Origin: Nitriliruptoraceae bacterium
Lineage (GTDB): Bacteria > Actinomycetota > Nitriliruptoria > Nitriliruptorales > Nitriliruptoraceae
Direction of reading: 5' to 3'
DNA: 35,009 nt
Assembly: GCA_020832455.1 (NCBI GenBank)
Contig: JAFIEQ010000031.1
Location: forward strand, 1-35,009
Part shown: piece after piece, positions 7,361-15,412 of the stretch
Layout of the letters: each line of letters opens with the position of its first letter
Position numbering within the stretch: the stretch's first letter is position 1
Made by a program: the position numbers and the translations under genes
Notes under the pieces: model-generated
What the model was told of the DNA's origin: nothing
What the model saw: only the letters and a program-made list of their open reading frames with translations
Databases searched by the model: none

Positions 7361-8721
7361 ACCGACTGGACCTCGCCGTCGACCCCCGCGTCGGCATCGT
7401 CACCGGGTTGGATGCGATGCCGCTCGATCCCGCGCTACCCGATCGGCTCCGGCTGTGGTCGGCCCGGGTCGCGGACACCGCGGTGTTCGGGCCCTGGTGG
7501 GCGGACCGTGTCGCGACCGGGATGGCCTTCGACGACGATCGCGCCGCTCGCAGCGGGGCCATCGGCGAGGCGCTGGAGCGGTACTGCGCGAACCGTGTCC
7601 CGCGCGGCCTGGAGCGCACGAGTTTCGCCGCGCTGCAGGTCGCAGGCCGTGATGCGCTCGACCCGCGCCACTGCGCGTTGTACGCCGACCGGCAGCACCA
7701 CGAGCCGGGCTTCCCCTTCGTGCCGCTGACCGCGGACCTCGAGGTCGCCTGGGCCGCTGGGCGCTCCCTGCCGAGCGGCGAGGCGACCCTCGTGCCCGCC
7801 TCACTGGTCTACGCCAACTACTTCCTGCCCCCGCGCGATCGGGAGCCGCCGACGAACGCGCTGATCTACGCCGGCCTCGCGGCTGGCCGCGACCGCGCCC
7901 ACGCCCAGGCCAACGCGCTGGAGGAGCTCGTCGAGCGGGACGCGACGATGATCTGGTGGCACGGCAACGGCCCGGTCATCCATCTGACCCCGCCGGCGAC
8001 CCTGCGTGCCGCGGTGGCCTCCACCGCCGATCCCCGCCTGCGGTGGACGTGGTTGCTGCTGCCCACCCGGCTCGGGCTCCCGGTCGTCGCCTGCCTCGTC
8101 GAGGACCCTGAACTGGGGTTCTCGCTGCTGGGTGTCGCCGCCCGCCCGAGCGCCGAGGCCGCGGCCACCAAGGCAGCCGCGGAGGCGGCCGCGCTGTGGT
8201 CCCTCGGGGTCGGGTTGTTGACCCCGGGGAGCCCGGTGTGGTCCGCGATCGATGAGCACCGCCTGCTGGATCGGTCGCTGCTCAAGCCGTGGGACCCCGA
8301 CCGGGCGTACCGCCAGGCGTACCGGGACGACTGGCACGACGTCGTCGACCTCGTCTGTCAGACACAGCTCTACCTCGACCCGGCGATGGACCCCTTCCTC
8401 GCACCGCTGCGTGACCCGGACGAGACGCGGCCGCTCGCGTCGGTGCCGGCCACGTCCCCGACGGACGCCGACCGGCTGGCGCAGGTGATCGCGGCACACA
8501 CCGGTCACGCCCCCGTGGCCGTGGATCTCACCACCCCGGACGTCGCTTCCACCGGCGTCCAGGTCACCCGGATCGTCGCGCCCGGCCTGCTCTCGAACGC
8601 CCCTGCGGCGTTCCCGCTCCTCGGTGGGACGCGGCTCTACGAGGAGCCGGTGGCGCGGGGAGGGCGGCCCCACCCGCGCGCGCCCGCGGAGCGGCCCACC
8701 CCCCCCCTCCCCCACACGTGA
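7357..8721 (+). CDS. YcaO-domain protein 1 (azoline/thioamide/amidine-forming type)
   Basis: A 454-aa stand-alone YcaO enzyme. YcaO proteins use ATP to phosphorylate peptide backbone amides and form thiazolines, oxazolines, thioamides or amidines. The two Mg-ATP binding motifs are visible: GEALERY with Glu71, Glu74 and Arg75, and EELVERD with Glu189/190, Glu193, Arg194. The C-terminus is Pro-rich and ends PPLPHT, which resembles the PxPxP tail important in azoline-forming members. There is no TfuA gene nearby, which argues weakly against thioamidation. The start at 7357 overlaps the hydrolase stop. It is paired with a second, divergent YcaO gene immediately downstream. Confidence 0.88.
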   Translation: MNRLDLAVDPRVGIVTGLDAMPLDPALPDRLRLWSARVADTAVFGPWWADRVATGMAFDDDRAARSGAIGEALERYCANRVPRGLERTSFAALQVAGRDALDPRHCALYADRQHHEPGFPFVPLTADLEVAWAAGRSLPSGEATLVPASLVYANYFLPPRDREPPTNALIYAGLAAGRDRAHAQANALEELVERDATMIWWHGNGPVIHLTPPATLRAAVASTADPRLRWTWLLLPTRLGLPVVACLVEDPELGFSLLGVAARPSAEAAATKAAAEAAALWSLGVGLLTPGSPVWSAIDEHRLLDRSLLKPWDPDRAYRQAYRDDWHDVVDLVCQTQLYLDPAMDPFLAPLRDPDETRPLASVPATSPTDADRLAQVIAAHTGHAPVAVDLTTPDVASTGVQVTRIVAPGLLSNAPAAFPLLGGTRLYEEPVARGGRPHPRAPAERPTPPLPHT

Positions 8722-9989
8722 TGGCACGGCGCCTGGGGGGCGTCGACCGGCGGTGCGCATCGGGCACCGACGGCGTGGATCCCCGCAACGGTCCGATCCT
8801 CGGCCTGCGGACCGAGCGACTGGCGCCGCCGGCCCCGACCGGCACGGTGGTCACCACCGCCACCCTCGCCGTACCCGACGGGCTCGGCCCGTCGCTCGAC
8901 AACCGCCTCACGGCTGGCTGCGCGCTCGGCGACCCCCGCCGAGCTCGAACCGCGGCCATCGGCGAGGCACTCGAGCGCTGGTCGGCCGCGACCCCTGTCC
9001 CCGTGACGCGGACCGCGAGTGCCGAGCAGCTCCGCCACGAGGGTGTCGCCCACGTGGACCCCGTCACCCTCGCGCTCCACCACCCGGTCCAGCTCGCGGC
9101 ACCCGGCTTCCCGTTCCACGGACCGGACCGCTCGCAGGCGACCACCTGGGTCGACGCCCACCGGGCAGGACCGCGCACCCCGGTGCTCGTCCCCACCAGC
9201 CTGGTCGCGCTCACGCCCGAGCCCTCGGCGCCCCATTACCCGGTGAACGCGGGCGTCGCCGCGCACCGCGACCTGCGACGAGCGACGCTGGCCGCCGTGG
9301 CCGAGGTCGTGGAACGTGATGCCTTGGCGAGCACCTGGGAGCATCCTGGCCGCCGGTTCGGGGTCCTGCCGCTGCCCGTGGCGCTCCAGGCGGTCCGGGG
9401 ACTCTCCCTGCACCTGGTGCCGCAACGGCGAGGCATCCCGGTGGTGCTCGCCGCCCTGCGTGACCTCGACCACGAGCGGGTGACCATCGGGTGCGCCGCC
9501 ACGGCGCGCTGGGTCGATGCCGCGGTGCGAGCCACCTGCGAGGCCGCCCTGCTCCACCGGGCAGCGGGGATGCTCGACGACCCCCGCTCGGCACTCTGGC
9601 GCGAACTCGCGGACGCCGAGGTCCTGCTCCCCCACCGACGCGATCGGGACTACGCATCGCTGCTCGGACCCGAACGCCGCGAGATCGGCGACCCCTTGGT
9701 ACATCTGCAGCTCGCGCTCGACCCCACGATCCGTGCAGGCGTCGAGGATCGACTCCGGGGCCCCGACGTGCGACCTCCCCGCGATGCGCCGGGCGCGCTG
9801 CAGGCTCTGGTCCGCGACGCGCTGGTCGTGGACCGCACGACCGCGGACGTGCGTCGGCTCGGATGGCGGGTGGCGCGCGCCATCCTGCCCGGCGCGCGGG
9901 CCACGGCTCCCTGGCCGTTCGCGTTCCTGGGCGGACCCGACCCGATCGATCCACGCGATCGTGTGCTGGTCCCCCTGCCCCACGCGTGA
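8721..9989 (+). CDS. YcaO-domain protein 2
   Basis: A 422-aa YcaO protein, clearly different in sequence from protein 1. It keeps GEALERW (Glu82, Glu85, Arg86) and EVVERD (Glu195, Glu198, Arg199). Its C-terminus ends VPLPHA, close to the PLPHT end of the first protein. ATG 8721 forms a TGATG overlap with the previous stop; a GTG three bases earlier is also possible. Two YcaO genes in one locus either form a complex or carry out two different backbone reactions, as in bottromycin biosynthesis, where one makes a thiazoline and another a macroamidine. Which reaction each performs here is not visible. Confidence 0.87.
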   Translation: MARRLGGVDRRCASGTDGVDPRNGPILGLRTERLAPPAPTGTVVTTATLAVPDGLGPSLDNRLTAGCALGDPRRARTAAIGEALERWSAATPVPVTRTASAEQLRHEGVAHVDPVTLALHHPVQLAAPGFPFHGPDRSQATTWVDAHRAGPRTPVLVPTSLVALTPEPSAPHYPVNAGVAAHRDLRRATLAAVAEVVERDALASTWEHPGRRFGVLPLPVALQAVRGLSLHLVPQRRGIPVVLAALRDLDHERVTIGCAATARWVDAAVRATCEAALLHRAAGMLDDPRSALWRELADAEVLLPHRRDRDYASLLGPERREIGDPLVHLQLALDPTIRAGVEDRLRGPDVRPPRDAPGALQALVRDALVVDRTTADVRRLGWRVARAILPGARATAPWPFAFLGGPDPIDPRDRVLVPLPHA

Positions 9990-11842
9990 TGTCCGGGATC
10001 GACCAGGTCATCGCCACCTGGTTCGGCCGCGCAGGGATCAGCGGTCCGGCACTGACACCCGACGGGCGGAAGCTGACCGCACTCGGGCCGCACCCGGTGA
10101 CCGGTGCCGCCACGGTGCTGGCGCTCGACCTGACCTCGACCGCGGCGGACATGCGACCGCTGCTCCCCGCACACGCCCGCGATCTTCGCTTCCAGATCCC
10201 GACCCGTGACGGCACCGGTGTCCTGGTCGTCGACGATCCCGAGATCGACCGCAGCTTCGACATCGCGTACGTGCGGTGGGACGGAACCCGCCGGTCGCTC
10301 GTCCCGGCCGGGCTGCGGGATGCTCGACCGCTCGACGTCCCGCGGGATCGACCCCACGAGCTGCTCATCCGCGCGACCACACCGGATGGCGACCGACCCG
10401 TCCTGGCCATCGACCTGCGCACGGGCGTCCCGACGGTGCGCCAGCCCCACCTCGCGGCACTGGATGTGGTCGTCGGTCGGGACGGATCGACCGCGGTCAC
10501 CCGCGTCGCCCGGCCGCAGGGCGGCGTCCGCCTCGAGCGTGTGCGCCTGGGGTCCCCGATCCCACCCGAGCTGCTGGTCGATCGGATCGCGGACGCGGTC
10601 GAGGCGATCCCGTGGGCGCTGGAGGGCCACGACCGCCTGTGGATCGGCGCGACCGTCGAGGGGGACACGCGGCGGTTGTGCCGGCTCGACGTGGGCCGCA
10701 CGACCGTGACGAGCGTCGTCGCCGTGGACGGGCTCGACGTGGACCCTCCGCTGCTGCACACGTCGAGCGGACAGGTCATGGCTGCACGCGTCGTCGATGA
10801 CCTTCCCGGTCTGGTCCCGATCCCCGTGGACGCGGACGCGCCCGCACAGGAACACCGGCGACACCGGCGGCTCGTGGAAGCCATCCGCGCGACCACGGCG
10901 GACGGGCGCTCGCTGCAGCACTGGGACCTCGCCGGCGGCCGTGAACTGCACACGGTCTGTGCATCGGGGGCGGCCCCGGTCACCGTCGGCGGGGCGCGGG
11001 ACAGCCAACGAGGGGGGGCCCACCGCCCGGCGCGGGGCGCGGATCGACCCACCGGCCGGCGCGCCGGCCCGGCGAGCGACGGCGTCGAGCTCCGCAGCTA
11101 CCTGACGACGCCCACCGATCACGCGGGCGCGCTCGTGCTGCGGGTCCACGGTGGACCCTGGGAACGCGACGATGCCTCGTGGGATCCGCTCACGCAGACG
11201 TGCGCACGCGCGGGTATCGCGGTGCTCAGGGTCAACTACCGCGGCTCGACCGGGTTCGGTGCCCGGCACGCCGCCGGGGCGATCGACCAGTTCGACCGGC
11301 GCGTACTGGACGACCTCAGGGACGCCGTCCGCCACGCCGTCAGGATCGGGATCGCGCGAGCGGATCGGGTCGGCGTCATGGGCCACTCCTTCGGGGGCTA
11401 CCTGAGCCTGCTGCTGGCGACGCGCGAACCCGCGTCCGTGGCGGCCGCGATCAGCTGGTCCGGACCTGCGGACCTGCGGGCCAGCCTGGCCGCGATGTCC
11501 GAGCGTGCGGACCGGGCCTTCAACGGCACGTGGGTCCGGGCCGCGGGGGACCCCACGACCGCTGCAGGACGAGCACGGCTGGCCGCCGCATCACCGATCA
11601 CCCACGTGGCTGCCCTCCGAGCACCCACCCTCATCATCGGCGGGCTTCGCGACCCCCGGGTCCCACCCGCGACCCTGCGCTCGTTCGCCCATCGAGCCCG
11701 CGCTGCAGGGGCCGACGTCGCCGAGTTGCTCTTCGAGGACGAGGGACATGGGATCCGGCGGCCGGCGAACCGCATCCGCGCCATCGAGACGATCGTGACC
11801 CACCTCCGGCGTCACCTGCTGGGAGCCGAACGCCAGGGCTGA
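9989..11842 (+). CDS. S9 prolyl-oligopeptidase-family peptidase
   Basis: A 617-aa peptidase with an N-terminal beta-propeller-like half and a C-terminal alpha/beta-hydrolase domain. The catalytic triad is readable: Ser467 in GHSFGGY, Asp555 in GGLRDPRVPP and His587 in DEGHGIRRP. The oxyanion region is VLRVHGGPW. A low-complexity Arg/Gly/Ala-rich stretch joins the two halves (about residues 330-370). The ATG overlaps the stop of YcaO protein 2, and the gene ends the operon ten bases before the convergent MATE gene. In this setting it may remove the leader or degrade the peptide. No signal peptide is seen, so it should act in the cytoplasm. Confidence 0.83.
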   Translation: MSGIDQVIATWFGRAGISGPALTPDGRKLTALGPHPVTGAATVLALDLTSTAADMRPLLPAHARDLRFQIPTRDGTGVLVVDDPEIDRSFDIAYVRWDGTRRSLVPAGLRDARPLDVPRDRPHELLIRATTPDGDRPVLAIDLRTGVPTVRQPHLAALDVVVGRDGSTAVTRVARPQGGVRLERVRLGSPIPPELLVDRIADAVEAIPWALEGHDRLWIGATVEGDTRRLCRLDVGRTTVTSVVAVDGLDVDPPLLHTSSGQVMAARVVDDLPGLVPIPVDADAPAQEHRRHRRLVEAIRATTADGRSLQHWDLAGGRELHTVCASGAAPVTVGGARDSQRGGAHRPARGADRPTGRRAGPASDGVELRSYLTTPTDHAGALVLRVHGGPWERDDASWDPLTQTCARAGIAVLRVNYRGSTGFGARHAAGAIDQFDRRVLDDLRDAVRHAVRIGIARADRVGVMGHSFGGYLSLLLATREPASVAAAISWSGPADLRASLAAMSERADRAFNGTWVRAAGDPTTAAGRARLAAASPITHVAALRAPTLIIGGLRDPRVPPATLRSFAHRARAAGADVAELLFEDEGHGIRRPANRIRAIETIVTHLRRHLLGAERQG

Positions 11843-11852
11843 CCCCCGAAGG

Positions 11853-13202
11853 TCACCCGTCGTCGAGCAGCCGTTGCCACCGGCCCTGCCGGTAGCGCAG
11901 GACGGTGAGCACGGTGCGCATCGCCCAGCTCCCCGCGAGCGCGAGCACGATGCCGGCCAGGCCGAGCTCGAAGCGGGTCACCGCCAGGTAGGCCAACGGG
12001 ATCGCGACCCCGATCTGCGAACCCGTCCCGATCCACATGATCCCGCGTGTGTCCCCGCCGGCGCGAAGGACCCCGGTCAGCGGCATGGCGACCAGCATGC
12101 CGAGCAGCACCAGTGGGAGCAGTCGCGCCGCGGGAACGGCCTCGGCGATGACCGTGACGTCGTCCGTGAAGAGCCCGAAGAACCACCTGGGCGCGATCAC
12201 CGGGGGCAGGACCAACGGCGTCGCCGCGAGCGCCATCAGCAGTGCCCCCGAGCGCCGGTAGGCGGCGACGCCGTCGAGATCGTCGGCGCCGAGCCGCTGC
12301 CCGGCCAGGATCGCGATCCCGGTCGAGCAGGAGAAGACCACGGTCCACAGCAACATGATGGTCACCGCGATCGCCCGGTGACCGGCCAACGCCGCGGTAC
12401 CGATCAGCGCCACGATCCCGACCAGCACGACGTCCGCGCCGTACGCGATGGCCCCGAAGGAGGCGTCGGGCCAGCCGATGCGCCACAACGGTCGGAGCAA
12501 CCGTTCGCGGTCCGACCGACCCCCTCCACCAGCCATCGGGTAGCTGGGGGCGAGCCGCCGCCGTGCGAGCATCAGGACGTAGCCAGCCCCGATCGCGGTC
12601 GACAGGACCGTCGCGAGCGCGGAGCCGATCGCACCCAGGTCGGCGCCGAACACGAACAGCAGATCGAGGGGGATGTTGATCCCCGCGACGATCACGGCGA
12701 GTTGCATCGCGACCTTCGTCTGCGTCAGTCCGCCGAAGACACCGCGCAGGTGCGCGCTCAGCCCGACCAGCGGCAGACTGAGCGCGAGGATGCGCAACAC
12801 GGTCGTCGCATCCTGCGGTGCAGCGTCCCCCGACAGCGCAGCGACGATGGGTCCGGCCGCCACGACGACCACCAGCGCCACCGCCCCACCGAGCGCCGCA
12901 CAGGCCAGGCCGCCGACGACGATCAACCGCCCGACCCGCGCCGTGTCGCCGGCGCCGGTCCACCGGGCGACCAGGACCTGGACCGCGGAGCCGAACGGCA
13001 GCAGCAGCGCCGATGCCAGCACGTACACCGGCAGCACCAACGCCACCGCCGCGAGGTCGGCGGTGCCGTAGCGCCCGACGATCACGGTGTCGGCGAAGGC
13101 GAGCGCGAGCGTGGACAGACTGCCGACGATCAACGGCCACGAGACCTGCGCTGACTCACGGAGGCGTCCGGGCGGCGCCTCGGCGCCCGCGTCGGTGGTC
13201 AT
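11853..13202 (-). CDS. MATE-family efflux transporter
   Basis: A 449-aa membrane protein with about twelve hydrophobic segments in two similar halves. The first, SWPLIVGSLSTLALAFADTVIVGRYGT, is seen only in part here but is typical of NorM/DinF-type MATE transporters, which expel organic molecules using H+ or Na+. The start at 13202 is preferred because GGAGGAGG lies nine bases upstream; two earlier Met codons lack that spacing. It converges on the YcaO operon and has its own promoter across operator site 2, so it is probably co-regulated. It is a good candidate for export of the mature product, leaving the ABC pair free for uptake. Confidence 0.88.
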   Translation of the reverse strand: MTTDAGAEAPPGRLRESAQVSWPLIVGSLSTLALAFADTVIVGRYGTADLAAVALVLPVYVLASALLLPFGSAVQVLVARWTGAGDTARVGRLIVVGGLACAALGGAVALVVVVAAGPIVAALSGDAAPQDATTVLRILALSLPLVGLSAHLRGVFGGLTQTKVAMQLAVIVAGINIPLDLLFVFGADLGAIGSALATVLSTAIGAGYVLMLARRRLAPSYPMAGGGGRSDRERLLRPLWRIGWPDASFGAIAYGADVVLVGIVALIGTAALAGHRAIAVTIMLLWTVVFSCSTGIAILAGQRLGADDLDGVAAYRRSGALLMALAATPLVLPPVIAPRWFFGLFTDDVTVIAEAVPAARLLPLVLLGMLVAMPLTGVLRAGGDTRGIMWIGTGSQIGVAIPLAYLAVTRFELGLAGIVLALAGSWAMRTVLTVLRYRQGRWQRLLDDG

Positions 13203-13274
13203 GCTGCCCATCCTCCTCCGGACCGCGCTCGACATCCGACCTTGGGCCTCGGATCGCGGTACCCGGCACCTCGA

Positions 13275-13308
13275 AATATCTAGGAATGATTCCGAGATGA
13301 GTTACCGT
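13275..13308. promoter_or_regulatory. Divergent promoter with palindromic operator (site 2)
   Basis: The 19-bp palindrome TCTAGGAATGATTCCGAGA (13279-13297) has the core GGAATGATTCC at 13283-13293. TACCGT (13303-13308) is a plausible -10 toward the methyltransferase, and GATATT on the minus strand (13280-13275) toward the MATE gene. The arrangement of palindrome and both -10s matches site 1 in reverse orientation, 12 kb away. The resemblance to Fur/Zur or DtxR boxes is general only. Confidence 0.76.
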
Positions 13309-13346
13309 AGCGGGCCGGTCCCGACACGACCACGACGAGCGAGCCG

Positions 13347-14111
13347 ATGAGTCCACCGCAACCGGCGCCCAGCGACTGGCGTGGATGGTTCGACGCGTGG
13401 GAATCCCACATGTCCGCCCTGATGCCCGGTCGTGACATGGTCCTCGGCCTGCTCTCCAACCTGCTGGCACGCACCCTCGGGGCGACACCCCTGATCGTGG
13501 AGCTCGGGAGCGGGACCGGTGGACTCGCGCACCGCATCGCCCGGAGCCGACACGATGCCACCGTTCTCGCCCTCGATCTCGATCCCCTGCTGCCCGCGAT
13601 CGGGCGACGGGTGCTGGGTGACGAGCAGGGTCGCGTCGTGCGAGGCTCGGTCGATCTGCGCAGCGCCGACTGGTGGGCCGACCTGCCGTGTCCCGTCGAC
13701 GCCGTCGTGACCGTCGCGACGCTGCACGTGCTCGGCGACCGAGGCACCGATCGGGTCCTGCGCGACCTCGCCGGCGTGCTGCGAACGGGCGGCCTGCTCC
13801 TCGACCTCGACTGGGCCGTGCCCGAGGTTCGTGATCCCGTCCTGGGGACCGCGCTCAACGTGCTGTCACACGAACGCATCGCCAGCGTCGGTCCGAGTGC
13901 CTTCTCCACCCATCGGTCCGCGCTCCGATCGGACCCGCAGCTCGCCGAGCTCGAGCAGCGGCGTCGGAAGCGACTGGGCCCACCACCCGCGGTCGAGCCG
14001 CCCTACCTCGACGCCGCGGGCCACCAGCGGGCGCTGCGCGAGGCTGGCTTCGCGGACGTGGTCGAACTCTGGCGCCACCTCGACCTCGCGCTGTTCGCGG
14101 CCGTGCGCTGA
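13347..14111 (+). CDS. Class I SAM-dependent methyltransferase
   Basis: A 254-aa Rossmann-fold methyltransferase. Motif I is VELGSGTGG (residues 51-59), followed by ALDLDP as the acidic ribose-binding strand, AVVTVATLHVL as motif IV and GGLLLDLDW as the motif V/VI region. The substrate is unknown. It is driven by operator site 2, diverging from the MATE gene, and so probably shares control with the YcaO operon. It could modify the peptide product, but it might also be an unrelated housekeeping gene caught behind the same promoter. It is the last gene before the tRNA-Ala integration array. Confidence 0.8.
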   Translation: MSPPQPAPSDWRGWFDAWESHMSALMPGRDMVLGLLSNLLARTLGATPLIVELGSGTGGLAHRIARSRHDATVLALDLDPLLPAIGRRVLGDEQGRVVRGSVDLRSADWWADLPCPVDAVVTVATLHVLGDRGTDRVLRDLAGVLRTGGLLLDLDWAVPEVRDPVLGTALNVLSHERIASVGPSAFSTHRSALRSDPQLAELEQRRRKRLGPPPAVEPPYLDAAGHQRALREAGFADVVELWRHLDLALFAAVR

Positions 14112-14164
14112 GCAGTGCCGGACGGCGCAGTGGATGGACCCGTGGCGCCGGGGCCCCGACGACG

Positions 14165-14194
14165 AACGCCTCGACGCCGGAGCGACGAGGCGTT
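14165..14194. terminator. Terminator hairpin next to displaced tRNA end A
   Basis: AACGCCTCG (14165-14173) pairs with CGAGGCGTT (14186-14194), a 9-bp stem with a 12-base loop. It lies just past the 3' end of the displaced tRNA-Ala fragment on the minus strand. It is probably the original chromosomal tRNA terminator and may also stop the methyltransferase transcript. Confidence 0.65.
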
Positions 14195-14195
14195 T

Positions 14196-14242
14196 CGTGG
14201 TGGAGGTGATCGGATTTGAACCGACGGCCCCTTCGTTGCGAA
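14196..14242. repeat. Att site A: displaced tRNA-Ala 3' end (outer left boundary)
   Basis: These 47 bases are identical to 33918-33964, the 3' half of the intact tRNA-Ala(CGC) gene from the anticodon loop through CCA. The match stops at the anticodon stem, after which the sequence differs completely, so there is no tRNA here. It is the left attachment site of the whole 19.7-kb array and most likely the original chromosomal tRNA end. Confidence 0.85.
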
Positions 14243-14580
14243 GCAAGGCCTCATGGATGACGGGCGATTGACCACAGAAAGTCGATTCGAGCCCGTACGA
14301 GCGAGAATGCGGGCGTAGACCGTGCATCTCGACCTGACCGACCTCCAGGCAGCGGGAGGCATGCGGAGGCGTAGAGAGGCAGGCAGAGGCAGCCGCGTGT
14401 GTACTTTTGGGTACTTCTCGCCGCATGACCACCGACTCCCCTCGGTCTTCCAAGACCGTAGCGCTTGCCGCCGACGCACTCATTGCAGCGCTTCCAGGAA
14501 CAAGCCCGACCGCGACCGCTCGACAACAGCGTTGCGCATCGGTCTCGGAACCCGGCAGGCAGGTGTCGAGCGGAGCAGGT
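14243..14580. other. Non-coding left end of element 1 with direct repeats
   Basis: No convincing gene. It contains short AGGC-type repeats (about 14346-14395) and the pair of GTGTACTT-like sites (14399-14416). A 67-73-codon plus-strand frame starting near 14407-14425 runs into the antitoxin gene and has no recognisable content. This is best read as the recombination arm of the element. Confidence 0.5.
14399..14416. repeat. Paired arm-type repeat, element 1 left
   Basis: GTGTACTT (14399-14406) and GGGTACTT (14409-14416) are spaced 10 bp apart. The same pair occurs at 19533-19550 near the other end of element 1. Paired direct repeats one helical turn apart just inside both att sites are what integrase arm-binding sites look like. 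Confidence 0.6.
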
Positions 14581-14874
14581 TCAGCTCGCCGTCGCTGTGA
14601 CCTCGTGGTCGAGGCGGTCGCCGAGTAGGTCGGCCTGGGTGTCGAGGTCGTACTGGCCCTGGAGGTTGAGCCAGAAGCGGGGGGTCGTGCCGAAGTATCG
14701 GGCCAGTCGTAGGGCTGTGTCGGCGGTGACTGCCCGCTTGCCGTGGACGATCTCGTTGATGCGGCGTGGCGGGACGCTGATGTCCTTGGCGAGCCGGTAC
14801 TGCGAGAGGCCGGCCGGTTCGAGGAACTCCTCGAGCAGGACCTCGCCGGGGTGAACGGGTGGCAGCTTCGTCAT
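14581..14874 (-). CDS. higA: HigA-family antitoxin (XRE)
   Basis: A 97-aa antitoxin. It begins with the HigA hallmark PPVHPGEVLLEEFLEPAGLSQ (seen in part), then a helix-turn-helix YRLAKDISVPPRRINEIVHGKR, TADTALRLARYFGT and PRFWLNLQ. It neutralises the adjacent HigB toxin and represses the pair. The start at 14874 has AGGAGGTGA spaced correctly upstream; a GTG nine bases earlier lies within that RBS region. It follows the toxin gene by 12 bases, the toxin-first order usual for higBA. Such modules often stabilise mobile elements, consistent with its place at the edge of element 1. Confidence 0.9.
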   Translation of the reverse strand: MTKLPPVHPGEVLLEEFLEPAGLSQYRLAKDISVPPRRINEIVHGKRAVTADTALRLARYFGTTPRFWLNLQGQYDLDTQADLLGDRLDHEVTATAS

Positions 14875-14886
14875 GGGTTTCACCTC

Positions 14887-15168
14887 CTAGTGGTAGTCCA
14901 CGATCTCGACGTCATAGGCGTTGCCGCCTTCGAAGCGAAAGCAGATGCGCCACTGATCGTTGATGCGGATGCTGTACTGGCCGGCGCGATCACCCTTGAG
15001 TCGCTCGAGCCGGTTGCCGGGCGGGACCCGCAGATCGCTGAGTTCCTCGGCGGCGTCGAGCATGCGCAACTTGCGAAGCGCAGCCTTGCTCAGTTCCGGC
15101 GACCACTTCTTGACCCGCTGCCGTCCGGCAAGACGTTCGGTGTCCCGATCGCGGTACGTGCGGATCAT
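14887..15168 (-). CDS. higB: HigB/RelE-family toxin
   Basis: A 93-aa toxin of the RelE superfamily, usually a ribosome-dependent mRNA endonuclease. Typical segments are AALRKLRMLDAAEELSDLRVPP, GNRLERLKGDRAGQYSIRIN and the strand DQWRICFRFEGGNAYDVEIVDYH (shown in part), including the conserved WRICF and a C-terminal YH. The start at 15168 is fixed by the domain and by a promoter whose -10 ends only seven bases before the ATG, so the message is probably leaderless. The gene stops just before the antitoxin RBS. Confidence 0.9.
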   Translation of the reverse strand: MIRTYRDRDTERLAGRQRVKKWSPELSKAALRKLRMLDAAEELSDLRVPPGNRLERLKGDRAGQYSIRINDQWRICFRFEGGNAYDVEIVDYH

Positions 15169-15175
15169 GACTTTG

Positions 15176-15204
15176 ATAGTAACGGCACGCGTTATGCCTG
15201 GCAA
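15176..15204 (-). promoter_or_regulatory. higBA promoter with palindrome
   Basis: On the minus strand, TTGCCA (15204-15199), a 17-bp spacer and TACTAT (15181-15176) form a good sigma-70-type promoter. Transcription would start at or next to the higB ATG. The palindrome TAACG-n5-CGTTA sits between the two boxes and is the likely HigA operator. Confidence 0.7.
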
Positions 15205-15412
15205 TGCTCGACCAACAACCCGCCGAGATCGCCTCGCCGCACCTGGACGCTGGTCGCTGCAACGGGCGTATCTGACTGATGCGGCAGGCTCGCGTCGTCG
15301 TCCTTTGTCAGGCGAGACGTTCGGTGATCCAGGTAGCGAGGGTGTAGTGATTGACTCTCCGGAGCACAGACGGCACCTTGGCGGTGGAAGCTTCACACTC
15401 AACGGGGGAAAC

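Noticed and set aside
7357-9989. Thioamide RiPP assignment
   Set aside because: Bacterial thioamidation usually involves a TfuA partner, and none is present in the locus. It cannot be excluded but is not supported.
11879-13154. 426-codon plus-strand frame opposite the MATE gene
   Set aside because: Composition dominated by Arg, Gln, His and Asp with no domain; the MATE protein on the other strand is unambiguous.
14196-14290. tRNA-Ala at the left repeat
   Set aside because: Only the 3' half is present; D-arm and 5' acceptor strand are missing. It is an att copy.
14407-14628. Small plus-strand frame possibly encoding a truncated integrase or regulator
   Set aside because: No recognisable motif or RBS, and it runs antisense into the HigA gene.
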